From Achromobacter spanius (GTDB lineage: Bacteria; Pseudomonadota; Gammaproteobacteria; Burkholderiales; Burkholderiaceae_B): DNA of 64,000 bases. Made by a program: the position numbers and the translations under genes. The DNA lies in NCBI RefSeq assembly GCF_002812705.1, contig NZ_CP025030.1, positions 2,046,001 through 2,110,000 on the forward strand. The letters run 5' to 3'. A model generated the notes under the pieces. The model was given only the letters and a program-made list of their open reading frames with translations, had not been told where the DNA came from and did no database searches. Below, piece by piece: positions 43,736 through 51,450 of this stretch. Positions within the stretch are counted from its first letter, which is position 1. Every line of letters begins with the position of its first letter.

Positions 43736-44608
43736 ATGACCCCAATCCCCACCCCCGAACGCCTGGACCGCACGCGCCCCGACCTGGCCGAATTCCTGCG
43801 CCTGCGGCGTGCACGCCTCAACCCGTCGGACTTAGGCTTGCCCGCCGGCAGCCGCCGCCGCACGCCTGGCCTGCGGCGCGAGGAAGTCGCCGCGTTGGCC
43901 GGCGTGGGCCTGGCCTGGTACACGTGGTTTGAGCAAGGTCGCAACATCAGCGTGTCGGCCACCTTCCTGGAAAACCTGGCGCGCGTTTTGAAGCTGGACG
44001 CCGCCGAACGCCGCCATCTTTATCTGCTTGCGCATCAGCGCCCGCCTGCTGAACCCGGCCGCACCTGGTGCACGGTGCCGCCGCAAGTGCGCCGCCTGAT
44101 GGACGACCTGCCCACGCGGCCCGCCTACATCCTGAATCTGCGTTGGGACGTGGTGATGTGGAACGCCGCGGCAGACCGGGTGTTCGATTTTTCCGCGCAG
44201 GCGCCGGGCCGCCGCAACCTGCTGTGGATGCTGTTTGTGGAGCCCCGCATGCGGCAGCTATTCGTGGACTGGTCCGCGCAGGCGCCCGCCATGCTGTCCA
44301 CCTTCCGACGCGACTTCGCCAGTGCACACGGGGTGCCGGACATTGCCGAGCTGGTGGATGAGCTGGAAGCCGTATCGCCGGATTTCAAGACATGGTGGCG
44401 CGAACACGACGTGCACGGCGCATGCATGGGGCAGCGCAAGCTGCACGTGGAGACCCTGGGCGACATCGCGTTCGAACACGCCACGCTGACCGTCGACGAA
44501 AGCCGCCATTTGCGTCTGGTCGTCTATGCGGCGGCGCCCGACGAACCCCGGGCGGCGGAGTTCGCGCACTGGCTAGGGGCGCGTTCCGACCCGGGAGCCG
44601 TCGCCTAG
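43736..44608 (+). CDS. XRE-family regulator with MmyB-like ligand-binding domain
   Basis: This 290-residue protein has an N-terminal HTH (DLAEFLRLRRARLNPSDLGLPAGSRRRTPGLRREEVAALAGVGLAWYTWFEQGRN) and a C-terminal MmyB-like PAS-type domain (ILNLRWDVVMWNAAADRVFDF). Such regulators, common in actinobacteria and Burkholderiales, usually sit beside dehydrogenase or exporter genes and may bind fatty acids or other lipophilic ligands. Here it is divergent from the MFS exporter and probably controls it. The 193-bp gap between them contains loosely repeated CAGCAGTA words, which could be operators. Confidence 0.85.
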   Translation: MTPIPTPERLDRTRPDLAEFLRLRRARLNPSDLGLPAGSRRRTPGLRREEVAALAGVGLAWYTWFEQGRNISVSATFLENLARVLKLDAAERRHLYLLAHQRPPAEPGRTWCTVPPQVRRLMDDLPTRPAYILNLRWDVVMWNAAADRVFDFSAQAPGRRNLLWMLFVEPRMRQLFVDWSAQAPAMLSTFRRDFASAHGVPDIAELVDELEAVSPDFKTWWREHDVHGACMGQRKLHVETLGDIAFEHATLTVDESRHLRLVVYAAAPDEPRAAEFAHWLGARSDPGAVA

Positions 44609-44647
44609 GGATACAAGCTCGCGGTTGACGCCGGGAATTTTGCGGGT

Positions 44648-44675
44648 GTATCGTAAGATCTATATCTTTAGATAC
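44648..44675. promoter_or_regulatory. Candidate operator of the NfeR-like regulator
   Basis: GTATCGTAAGAT (44648-44659) and ATCTTTAGATAC (44664-44675) pair at 10 of 12 positions around CTAT. ATCGTAAG recurs at 44676. The site ends 17 bp before the regulator start and likely overlaps the promoter, fitting autorepression by a dimeric PadR protein. Confidence 0.55.
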
Positions 44676-44692
44676 ATCGTAAGAGGCATTCC

Positions 44693-45403
44693 ATGCGCCA
44701 GCACGACGTCGACCACACCCAACCCCATGCCCATGTCCACGGGCACCGTGGCCATCATCATCACCATCACCACCATCACCCCCACCACGCCAGTGCCGGG
44801 GGTGATTGGTTTTCCGGGACGCCTGACGGGGGGCGCGGCGGCGACGCCGGCGGCTTTGGCGGCGACGGCCGTGGCTTTACACGCGGCCGCCGCGTGTCCG
44901 CCGATGACTTGCAGTTGATGCTCTTGGGCTTGTTGGAACAGAACCCCAGCCACGGCTACGAACTCATCAAGGCGTTCGGCACGCTTAGCAACGGCTTCTA
45001 CACGCCCAGCCCCGGCATGGTGTACCCCGCGCTGACCTATCTGGAAGAGCTGGGCTACGCGACCGTCGAGCAGGACGGCGCCAAGAAGCGCTACCACCTG
45101 GCGGAACCCGGCCGGGTCCATCTGGACGCGAATCGTGATCGCGTGTCGATGATGTTCAACCGCTTCAAGCACATCGCTCGCAAGATGGATTGGATGCGGC
45201 AGGCATGGAGCGGCGAGCCGCGCAGCCTGGGGCCGGAAGGCGAGGACGCGCGCACGGGCTGGCTGCCCGAGTTTGTTGAAGCCAGGCATGCCATGCGCCG
45301 CGCGCTGATGGAACGCACCGATGCATCGCCCGCCGAACAACGCCGCATCGCCGCCATCCTGGCGCGTGCCACCGATGAGATCACCGGCAAGCCCTGTGCT
45401 TGA
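44693..45403 (+). CDS. nfeR: Histidine-rich PadR-family metal regulator (NfeR/YqjI-like)
   Basis: This 236-residue protein has 17 histidines in residues 4-32, including a run of nine at 21-29, then a Gly-rich linker and a PadR winged helix domain (LQLMLLGLLEQNPSHGYELIKAFGTLSNGFYTPSPGMVYPALTYLEELGYA). The plan matches E. coli YqjI/NfeR, a nickel-responsive repressor of the ferric-chelate reductase gene yqjH. The His tail should bind nickel or similar ions. A reductase gene of the same family follows 30 bp downstream, and a palindrome precedes it, so autoregulation and nickel-induced derepression are likely. Confidence 0.85.
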   Translation: MRQHDVDHTQPHAHVHGHRGHHHHHHHHHPHHASAGGDWFSGTPDGGRGGDAGGFGGDGRGFTRGRRVSADDLQLMLLGLLEQNPSHGYELIKAFGTLSNGFYTPSPGMVYPALTYLEELGYATVEQDGAKKRYHLAEPGRVHLDANRDRVSMMFNRFKHIARKMDWMRQAWSGEPRSLGPEGEDARTGWLPEFVEARHAMRRALMERTDASPAEQRRIAAILARATDEITGKPCA

Positions 45404-45433
45404 TCCCGCACTTTCCCAGAATTTGGAGCTTTG

Positions 45434-46249
45434 ATGAATCGTAGTGACCTGACCGTGGAGCGCGTGCGCCACAACTTGAAGATGCGCGTACTGACCGTTC
45501 AGCGCGTCGAGCGCGTCGCGGGCCTGTTGGCCCGCGTTACCTTCACCGGAGACGACCTGCAGGACTTCGTGTCCGCCTCGTTCGATGACCACGTGAAGCT
45601 GTTCTTCCCCGCCGATCCTCTGCTGCCGCCGGCGTTGCCCAGCGTCGGCCCGGACGGCGTGAAGTTTCCTGATGGTATGCCGAAGCCTGCGGCGCGTGAT
45701 TACACGCCGCGCCGTTTTGATGCGGAGCGTCGTGAGCTGGAGATTGAATTCGTGCTGCATGGCGACGGTCCGGCATGCATGTGGGCGGAACAGGCGCAGC
45801 CGGGTCAACAGCTTGGTATTGGTGGCCCGCGTGGTTCGTTCGTGGTGTCCAAGGCGTTTGACTGGCATGTGCTGATCGGCGACGAAACCGCGCTGCCCGC
45901 CATTGCCCGCCGGCTTGAGGAATTGCCTGCAAAGGCGCAAGCGCTGGTGTTGATTGAAGTGCCGTCTGCGGAGAATGAAATGCCGTTGGCGTCGGCGGCG
46001 AATGTGTCGGTGCGTTGGTTGCCGCGTAATGGGACCGCGCCGGGGTATAGCACTTTGTTGCTGGATGCGGCGCGGGAATTGACGCTGCCTGAAGGTGAAG
46101 GCTATGTCTGGGTCGCGGCGGAATCCGCCGTGGCCAAGGCCGTGCGCGAAATCATGGTGTCACGGCATGCCATCGACAAGTCTCGTATTCGCGCCGCGAG
46201 CTATTGGAAGAGGGGGGCGGTGGCGGTGCATGAGTCGCATGAGGGGTGA
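45434..46249 (+). CDS. nfeF: Siderophore-interacting protein, NADPH ferric-chelate reductase (NfeF/YqjH-like)
   Basis: This 271-residue FAD protein of the SIP family has an FAD-binding region DYTPRRFDAERRELEIEFVLHGDGPACMW (about 80-110), GIGGPRGSF near 122-130 and a NAD(P)-binding C-terminal lobe ending GVWKRGA-like in AASYWKRGAVAVHE. It reduces ferric siderophores in the cytoplasm to release iron. GGAG at 45425 precedes the ATG at 45434. It follows the NfeR-like gene in an operon, whereas in E. coli the two are divergent. Confidence 0.88.
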   Translation: MNRSDLTVERVRHNLKMRVLTVQRVERVAGLLARVTFTGDDLQDFVSASFDDHVKLFFPADPLLPPALPSVGPDGVKFPDGMPKPAARDYTPRRFDAERRELEIEFVLHGDGPACMWAEQAQPGQQLGIGGPRGSFVVSKAFDWHVLIGDETALPAIARRLEELPAKAQALVLIEVPSAENEMPLASAANVSVRWLPRNGTAPGYSTLLLDAARELTLPEGEGYVWVAAESAVAKAVREIMVSRHAIDKSRIRAASYWKRGAVAVHESHEG

Positions 46250-46266
46250 GGTGGGGGGGCGGGGGT

Positions 46267-46332
46267 GATGGGTTTCGCGCGGGCTGCGCTGGGGGTTCTT
46301 TTTGTTGGATTGCCGCGCTGCACCCATCCTAC
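46267..46332 (-). repeat. GATGGGT element, copy 15
   Basis: It opens GATGGGTTTCGCGCGG at 46267 and closes CACCCATCCTAC at 46332, 17 bp after the nfeF stop. Its GTAG end faces the 16-bp tandem repeat. Confidence 0.85.
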
Positions 46333-46425
46333 GTTCGTGCCATCGCACGTTCGCGCCATCGCACGTTCGCGCCATCGCACGTTCGCGCCATCGCACGTTC
46401 GTGCCATCGCACGTTCGTGCCATCG
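46333..46425. repeat. 16-bp minisatellite between two mirror-image elements
   Basis: Six units of GTTCG(T/C)GCCATCGCAC start at 46333, 46349, 46365, 46381, 46397 and 46413, the last truncated at GCCATCG where the next GATGGGT element begins. Because 16 is not a multiple of 3, every frame cycles, which produces spurious repeated peptides rather than a gene. Confidence 0.88.
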
Positions 46426-46489
46426 TAGGATGGGTGTAGCGCGGCAGGGGCGTGATAAAAACCGAAGCGGTTAGCGCGCGGAACCCATC
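46425..46489 (+). repeat. GATGGGT element, copy 16
   Basis: It starts GTAGGATGGGTG at 46425 and ends ACCCATC at 46489. It is the mirror image of copy 15 across the minisatellite. Confidence 0.85.
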
Positions 46490-46539
46490 TTGCGGTGGTG
46501 GTTCTTGCGTTGGGCTTCATAAGAACTGGGGCGTTGCTT

Positions 46540-46604
46540 GATGGGTTTCGCGCGAACCGAATCTGCGTTCTTTTTTCGTGTCTCTCGCGCTGCACCCATC
46601 CTAC
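46540..46604 (-). repeat. GATGGGT element, copy 17
   Basis: It opens GATGGGTTTCGCGCG at 46540 and closes CACCCATCCTAC at 46604. Its GTAG provides the TAG stop (46601-46603, minus strand) of the LysR gene. Confidence 0.85.
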
Positions 46605-47497
46605 GGGTTTGGCGTTGGTTTTTCGCGGGCCAGGCGCAGCAGGTTTTGTATTCTGCCGCCGAGATTTTCTGCGCGGACGGCCAGGCCTAGCACCGCGCGG
46701 GGCCAGTCCAGGGTGAAGGGGCGGTAGACCACGCCGTCGGGGCGCAGGGGGCGTAATGACGCCGGCACCACGGCCACGCCCATGCCTGCCGCCACCAGGT
46801 TCACCGCCGACGATAACTGCGGCGCGCGTTGGCCGATCAACGGGTTCACGCCATGCTGGCGGCACGCCGCCATGATGTCCGCGCTAAGCCCGTAGCCGGA
46901 TTTGCGCGAATACAGGATGAAGCGTTCCTGCGTCAGATCCTTCGGCGCCAAGCGCTTGCGGCGCGCCAGCGCGTGGCCCAGCGGCAACGCCACCACCAAA
47001 GGCTCTTCGGTCAACTGCGTGAACATCAGCCCGCCATCCAGCGCGAACGGCGGCCGCACGAAAGCGGCGTCTATCGCGCCATCGCGCAATTGCGCCACCA
47101 GCGTCTCGCTATCGCCTTGCGACAGCGTCATCTCAACCTTGGGATACTGCTGGCGATAGCGTCGGATCACTTCCGTCACCACGCCATTGAACGAGGCCGA
47201 CTCCGTAAACCCCAGCGCCAGTTCCCCCACTTCGCCACGTGCAGCACGTTGGGCGGTCCGCACCGCGGCCTCCGCGCGTTGCAGGATGTCTTGCGCGCAG
47301 GACAGGAACGCCCGGCCCGCGTCATTCAGCACCACACCGCGTCCCGTTCGGTCGAACAGTGGCGTGCCTACTTCCTGTTCCAACTGACGAATCTGCTGGC
47401 TCAGCGGCGGCTGCGCCATGCCCAGGATTTCCGCCGCGCGCGTGAAGTGCTGGGCCTCGGCTGTCACCACGAAATACCGCAGATGCCGCAGTTCCAT
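46601..47497 (-). CDS. LysR-family regulator beside the isocitrate-lyase-like gene
   Basis: This 298-residue protein begins MELRHLRYFVVTAEAQHFTRAAEILGMAQPPLSQQIRQLEQEVG, a BenM/CatR-type LysR HTH, with an effector domain from about 90. The start at 47497 is chosen for this conserved opening. A frame reaching 47545 adds 16 residues. It is divergent from the PEP-mutase-family gene and probably controls it. The TAG stop is supplied by a GATGGGT element, and the protein has normal length with a short Pro-rich end (EKPTPNP). Confidence 0.86.
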   Translation of the reverse strand: MELRHLRYFVVTAEAQHFTRAAEILGMAQPPLSQQIRQLEQEVGTPLFDRTGRGVVLNDAGRAFLSCAQDILQRAEAAVRTAQRAARGEVGELALGFTESASFNGVVTEVIRRYRQQYPKVEMTLSQGDSETLVAQLRDGAIDAAFVRPPFALDGGLMFTQLTEEPLVVALPLGHALARRKRLAPKDLTQERFILYSRKSGYGLSADIMAACRQHGVNPLIGQRAPQLSSAVNLVAAGMGVAVVPASLRPLRPDGVVYRPFTLDWPRAVLGLAVRAENLGGRIQNLLRLAREKPTPNP

Positions 47498-47523
47498 ATC
47501 GATACCTTTAAAGTACTGATTAT

Positions 47524-47540
47524 CAATATTCCATATATTG
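47524..47540. promoter_or_regulatory. Candidate LysR operator CAATAT-TCCAT-ATATTG
   Basis: A perfect 6-bp inverted repeat (47524-47529 with 47535-47540) lies in the 101-bp gap between the divergent LysR and PEP-mutase-family genes, 27 bp from the LysR start. Its size fits a LysR recognition half-site pair. Confidence 0.5.
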
Positions 47541-47598
47541 GACATTCTAGCCCTGCAAGCCGATCATGCACGCATCGATCCCGCTTCCAGGAACCCGC

Positions 47599-48459
47599 AT
47601 GAACTCCCCTTTGAAACCCGGCGCCTTGCTGCGCCAGCATCTGGCCGATGACATCGTGGTGGCGCCCGGCGCCTATGACGGCATGTCCGCGCGGCTGGTG
47701 GCCCTGGCCGGGTTCAACGCCGTTTACGCCAGCGGCGGCGCCATTGCGCGCGCGGCGGGCTATCCCGACATCGGCCTGCTCAGCTTTACTGAAGTGATGG
47801 ACCGCGTGGAAAAGATCGTGGACGCCAGCGGGCTGCCGGTCGTCGCGGACGCGGACACGGGCTTCGGCGGGTCCGCCAATGTTGAACGCACGGTACGCAT
47901 CATGGAGCGCGCCGGCGTGGCGGGTTTCCATATCGAAGACCAATCGTTTCCCAAGCGCTGCGGCCACCTGGACGACAAGAGCCTGGTCGACGTCGAGGAA
48001 ATGTGCCGCAAGGTCCACATCGCGCGGCAAACATTGAGCGACCCCGACATGCTGGTCATCGCGCGCACGGACGCTATCGCGGTCGAAGGGTTTGACGCCG
48101 CCATCACGCGCGCCGAGCGCTACCTGAAGGCGGGCGCCGACATGATCTTCGTGGAAGCGCCCGAAACGCTGGCGCAGATCCGCGCCATTGCCGACCGCCT
48201 GCCGGGCTTGAAGCTCATCAACATGTTCTATGGTGGCAAGACGCCGCTGGTGCCACTGCCCGAGCTGGCGGCCATGGGTTATCGACTGGCCATCATTCCG
48301 TCGGACTTGCAGCGCGCCGCCGTCCACGCCATGCAGGCCACGCTGGCCGCCATCAAGCAAACGGGCGACAGCAGCGCGCTGGCCGAACAACTGACCAGCT
48401 TCAAGGAACGCGAAGCCATCGTGCAGACCCAGCGTTACCTGGCGTTGGACACGCAATAG
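47599..48459 (+). CDS. Isocitrate lyase/PEP mutase family enzyme
   Basis: This 286-residue TIM-barrel protein has the Mg site VADADTGFGG (82-91, Asp84 and Asp86) and the catalytic loop EDQSFPKRCGH (113-123) with KRCGH. This is typical of 2-methylisocitrate lyase, oxaloacetate decarboxylase and carboxy-PEP-like lyases. It cleaves or forms C-C bonds next to a carboxylate. AGGAAC precedes the ATG at 47599, while an in-frame ATG at 47566 lacks a ribosome site. No methylcitrate genes are near, so prpB should not be assumed. Confidence 0.84.
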   Translation: MNSPLKPGALLRQHLADDIVVAPGAYDGMSARLVALAGFNAVYASGGAIARAAGYPDIGLLSFTEVMDRVEKIVDASGLPVVADADTGFGGSANVERTVRIMERAGVAGFHIEDQSFPKRCGHLDDKSLVDVEEMCRKVHIARQTLSDPDMLVIARTDAIAVEGFDAAITRAERYLKAGADMIFVEAPETLAQIRAIADRLPGLKLINMFYGGKTPLVPLPELAAMGYRLAIIPSDLQRAAVHAMQATLAAIKQTGDSSALAEQLTSFKEREAIVQTQRYLALDTQ

Positions 48460-48564
48460 CCGTCCAGCGCCGGCGCTTCACGCGCCCCTTCAAGCGCTCG
48501 TTTCAAGCACGTGCGTCAATCACGCCCTTCAAGCACGCGCTGACGTTTCACGCCCGCGCCGGCC

Positions 48565-51450
48565 TTAGCGGTCGCAACGCGCCGGCATCGTGTTGGGCCA
48601 CAAACGCTGCCCCCCGCTGCCGTACAGCGCGCGCACGCCGCATACCATTTCCACGCGGGCCAGTGCGCGGCCGGCCGGGTCGATGAGTTCCGAGTAGTCC
48701 ATCGTGGACACCACCGCGCGCTGGTTCTTGAACGGCGTGACGGTGCTGTACTCGGGCTGAATGACGTACTGCCCCTGGCGGTCGACAAAGCCGATGTTCA
48801 TGTCCCCCAGGGCCGGCGCCAAGCCGTCGCGCAGCGTGCCCAGCGCATTGAACGCCGGGCCGGTGAGCGCGCCTTTGGCATTCACGGCGCGCATCGCGCG
48901 AGTCGGCAGCAACGACACCGCCTGGCCTTCCGAAAACGCCGATGTGACGCCCTCAACGCTCAGCCGCGTCTTGCCGCTCGTGTCGACATAGTCCGTGCGC
49001 AGCCGGCCGTTCATCTCGTAATGCCTGAGCAGTTGCGGTGAACCTTGCGGCCACTGCCATTCGCCCGCGGGCAGCGTCGCCACCGTCTTGCCCGCCGTGT
49101 CGATCAGGCGCGCACCGCTTTCATCCGATGCCAATGCACGCGCGGGCGAGCCCTGGAACATCGAGCCGGTAGCGGCGCTGGGCGGAATCTGCCATTTGCC
49201 CAGTTCGTTCAGATAGCCGTGACGGGGCGTGCGACGAATCTCCAGCCAGTCGCCCAAGCGCGTGTAGAGCGCGTCTTCCAGGTCTTGCGCATTGGCGCCG
49301 TCTGCCGAAAAGATCCAGCGGCGCTGATCGCTCTCGGCCGTGACGGCGCCGTCTTCCGTCTGGCCAATTTGCAGCCGGCTGATGAAGGGCGTCAGCGCGC
49401 GGCCCTGGCTGTTGAACAGCGCAACGGGGCGGGAGTAGTCCTCGTCCTGCGCGCCCGCCTGCATCACCTTCCACAAGGTGTCGTTGACCCGCGCGACGGC
49501 ATGATGGCGCGCCGGCACGGTCCACTTCCCTTGCAGATCAATCACGCCCACGCGGTCCGCGCCCAGCGACGCGACGGCGCGCCCGTTTTCAAACGCACCG
49601 ATCTCCTGAAACGCGGGCGCGGCCAGTTCCTTGCCCGCCACGAAGTCGTACAGACCCCATGGCGCATCGGCGCTGGCGGTCTTGACGTAGCGCATCACAC
49701 CCGGCGCCACCACCTGCGAATCAAAGACATCGGCGGGCAGGCTGTACAGCTTGCCGTCGCGGTCGATCATCTTGTTCACGCCGTTGGCGTACACCAGCGC
49801 ATAGCCCTGGTGAAACGCGCCTATGTGTTGCTGCGCCGGCAGGTCCATCACGCGGCCCTGGGCGTCCAGCAGGCGTATGCCGTCGGCGGTGGTCGCGGCG
49901 TAGCGCAGTTGTTCCGGCTTGAGGGCGTCGGTGGAGATGGGCGCATCGCTGTCGCGGTCCGGGTCAACGTCCAGCATCGTCAGGTCCTTCCACGACGGGT
50001 CGGTCACCAGGCTTCCATCCGCCAGCAACAGGCCGGCGCCCGCCGGGCCGCATTGGCAGTGCGACTGACCCAGCAGCCCCAAGGGCGCGCCAGGCAAGTC
50101 CACGGGCAGGGCCTTCAGTTGCATGTTCTGCACGGCCTCGACGGCGTCAGGCTTCAGCAATACCTGGCCGTCGGCGTCGACGATATTGAGTAGCCCACGT
50201 TCCTGATTCTTGATCCACAGCCGGCCTTGCTGCACTTCCATCGTGCCGGCCTCTGCCAACCAGGCGGGCGCGGTGGCGCCGTGCAACCACGCGCCCTTGG
50301 GCGTCAGCAGGCCGACGCCTGCCTCGCCTCTGAACAGCACGAAGCCTGCTTCATCGACGCTGGGCGCGAGGCCCGCGCCCAGCGGCACCGGCTTGGGCTG
50401 GCTGGGCACCAACGCCATCATCGTGTCGCCCGACGGGTACACGATCACGTCGCCAAAGCGCTGCGAGGCCTCGGCTTCGGGCGACGTCATGGTCACGACC
50501 AGCTGGCCGGCGGTGTCCAGTACCGCATAGCCTTTGCGATCGCCCAACTGCGCGCTCCAGAACTTGCGGCCCACGGGGTTCAGCGATTCGTAGCGCTGGT
50601 CCGCGCCGATCGCCTTGCCGTCCGTGCCCAGCAGCACCACGCCGTCTGGCCCATAAGCCACGGCCAGCATGCCGTCGCGATTGACCGAGATATCGTCATA
50701 CACGGGCTCAAGCACCCAGTTCCAGTCGCGGTCGACCAAGCCGTATCGGTACTCGCCGTTGTTGGCGATGTACAAGCCCTGGCCATAGGCTTGCGTCACC
50801 TTCACGCCGGGCATGGCGAAGCGGCGTTCGCCCGATGGCGACCGGTATTCCAGCTTGAATGCCACTGCTGCGCGCGCGGGCACGCCGTCTTCGATCACCA
50901 GGCTTTCGATGCCGGCGTCCAGCGGCTCGCCTACCGTTTCGCCTTGGCGGTTGATGAACACGTGGCGTCCGTCCACCGTGGCCACGGCCAGGCCGATTTC
51001 GGCAAAGTCGCCCACGCTGTCATAACGCGGCGGCACGGCCATGCGGCCTTGTGGGTTGATGAAGCCCCACTTGCCTTGCCATTGCACGGCGGCCAGTCCG
51101 TGGCGAAAGTCGCGCACGCTTTCAAAGATGGGGCGGATCACCAGCCTGCCGTTCTGGTCCAGAAAGCCCCAGGCATGGCGGCGCAGGGATTGGTCCGATG
51201 GCACGCGGCGCATCGGCTCCAGCGCGGACGGCAGCAGCACGGCGGCGCGTCCGTCCGCCAGGTTGCGGATGCAGCCGTTGGCGTAGGGCGTGTGGTACGA
51301 GATGTCGTCGACGGCGGCGTCGTTGCGCGCGCGCGCTTCGTCAACACAAAACACATGGCCCGTCTGCGCGTGCGCGGACAGGGAGGCGCCCAGCGCGGCC
51401 AGGGCGCAGGCGATACGGGTGGTGCGGATCACTCGTGACGTCATGGTCAT
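48565..51450 (-). CDS. Large exported WG-repeat protein (first of a pair)
   Basis: This 961-residue protein has a signal peptide (TRIACALAALGASLSAHA, cleavage near 28) and many WG repeats, for example WGFLDQNGRLVI, WGFINPQGRMAVPPRY and WGLYDFVAGKELAAP, spread over the whole length. WG repeats form beta-rich solenoids and are usually cell-surface or periplasmic, of unknown function. It starts in ATGA overlap with the stop of the upstream WG gene, so both are made together. Two cysteines near the mature N terminus (VFCVDEA, NGCIRN) and one pair near the C terminus could form disulfides. No enzymatic domain is seen. Confidence 0.82.
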   Translation of the reverse strand: MTMTSRVIRTTRIACALAALGASLSAHAQTGHVFCVDEARARNDAAVDDISYHTPYANGCIRNLADGRAAVLLPSALEPMRRVPSDQSLRRHAWGFLDQNGRLVIRPIFESVRDFRHGLAAVQWQGKWGFINPQGRMAVPPRYDSVGDFAEIGLAVATVDGRHVFINRQGETVGEPLDAGIESLVIEDGVPARAAVAFKLEYRSPSGERRFAMPGVKVTQAYGQGLYIANNGEYRYGLVDRDWNWVLEPVYDDISVNRDGMLAVAYGPDGVVLLGTDGKAIGADQRYESLNPVGRKFWSAQLGDRKGYAVLDTAGQLVVTMTSPEAEASQRFGDVIVYPSGDTMMALVPSQPKPVPLGAGLAPSVDEAGFVLFRGEAGVGLLTPKGAWLHGATAPAWLAEAGTMEVQQGRLWIKNQERGLLNIVDADGQVLLKPDAVEAVQNMQLKALPVDLPGAPLGLLGQSHCQCGPAGAGLLLADGSLVTDPSWKDLTMLDVDPDRDSDAPISTDALKPEQLRYAATTADGIRLLDAQGRVMDLPAQQHIGAFHQGYALVYANGVNKMIDRDGKLYSLPADVFDSQVVAPGVMRYVKTASADAPWGLYDFVAGKELAAPAFQEIGAFENGRAVASLGADRVGVIDLQGKWTVPARHHAVARVNDTLWKVMQAGAQDEDYSRPVALFNSQGRALTPFISRLQIGQTEDGAVTAESDQRRWIFSADGANAQDLEDALYTRLGDWLEIRRTPRHGYLNELGKWQIPPSAATGSMFQGSPARALASDESGARLIDTAGKTVATLPAGEWQWPQGSPQLLRHYEMNGRLRTDYVDTSGKTRLSVEGVTSAFSEGQAVSLLPTRAMRAVNAKGALTGPAFNALGTLRDGLAPALGDMNIGFVDRQGQYVIQPEYSTVTPFKNQRAVVSTMDYSELIDPAGRALARVEMVCGVRALYGSGGQRLWPNTMPARCDR

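Noticed and set aside
46246..46474. Short frames with repeated HVRAIARSRHRTFAPS-like peptide
   Set aside because: They are translations of the 16-bp minisatellite and repeat elements, without ribosome sites.
47599..48459. Assignment as prpB (2-methylisocitrate lyase)
   Set aside because: No prpC, prpD or acnD is nearby, and the divergent regulator is LysR rather than PrpR; family-level naming is safer.
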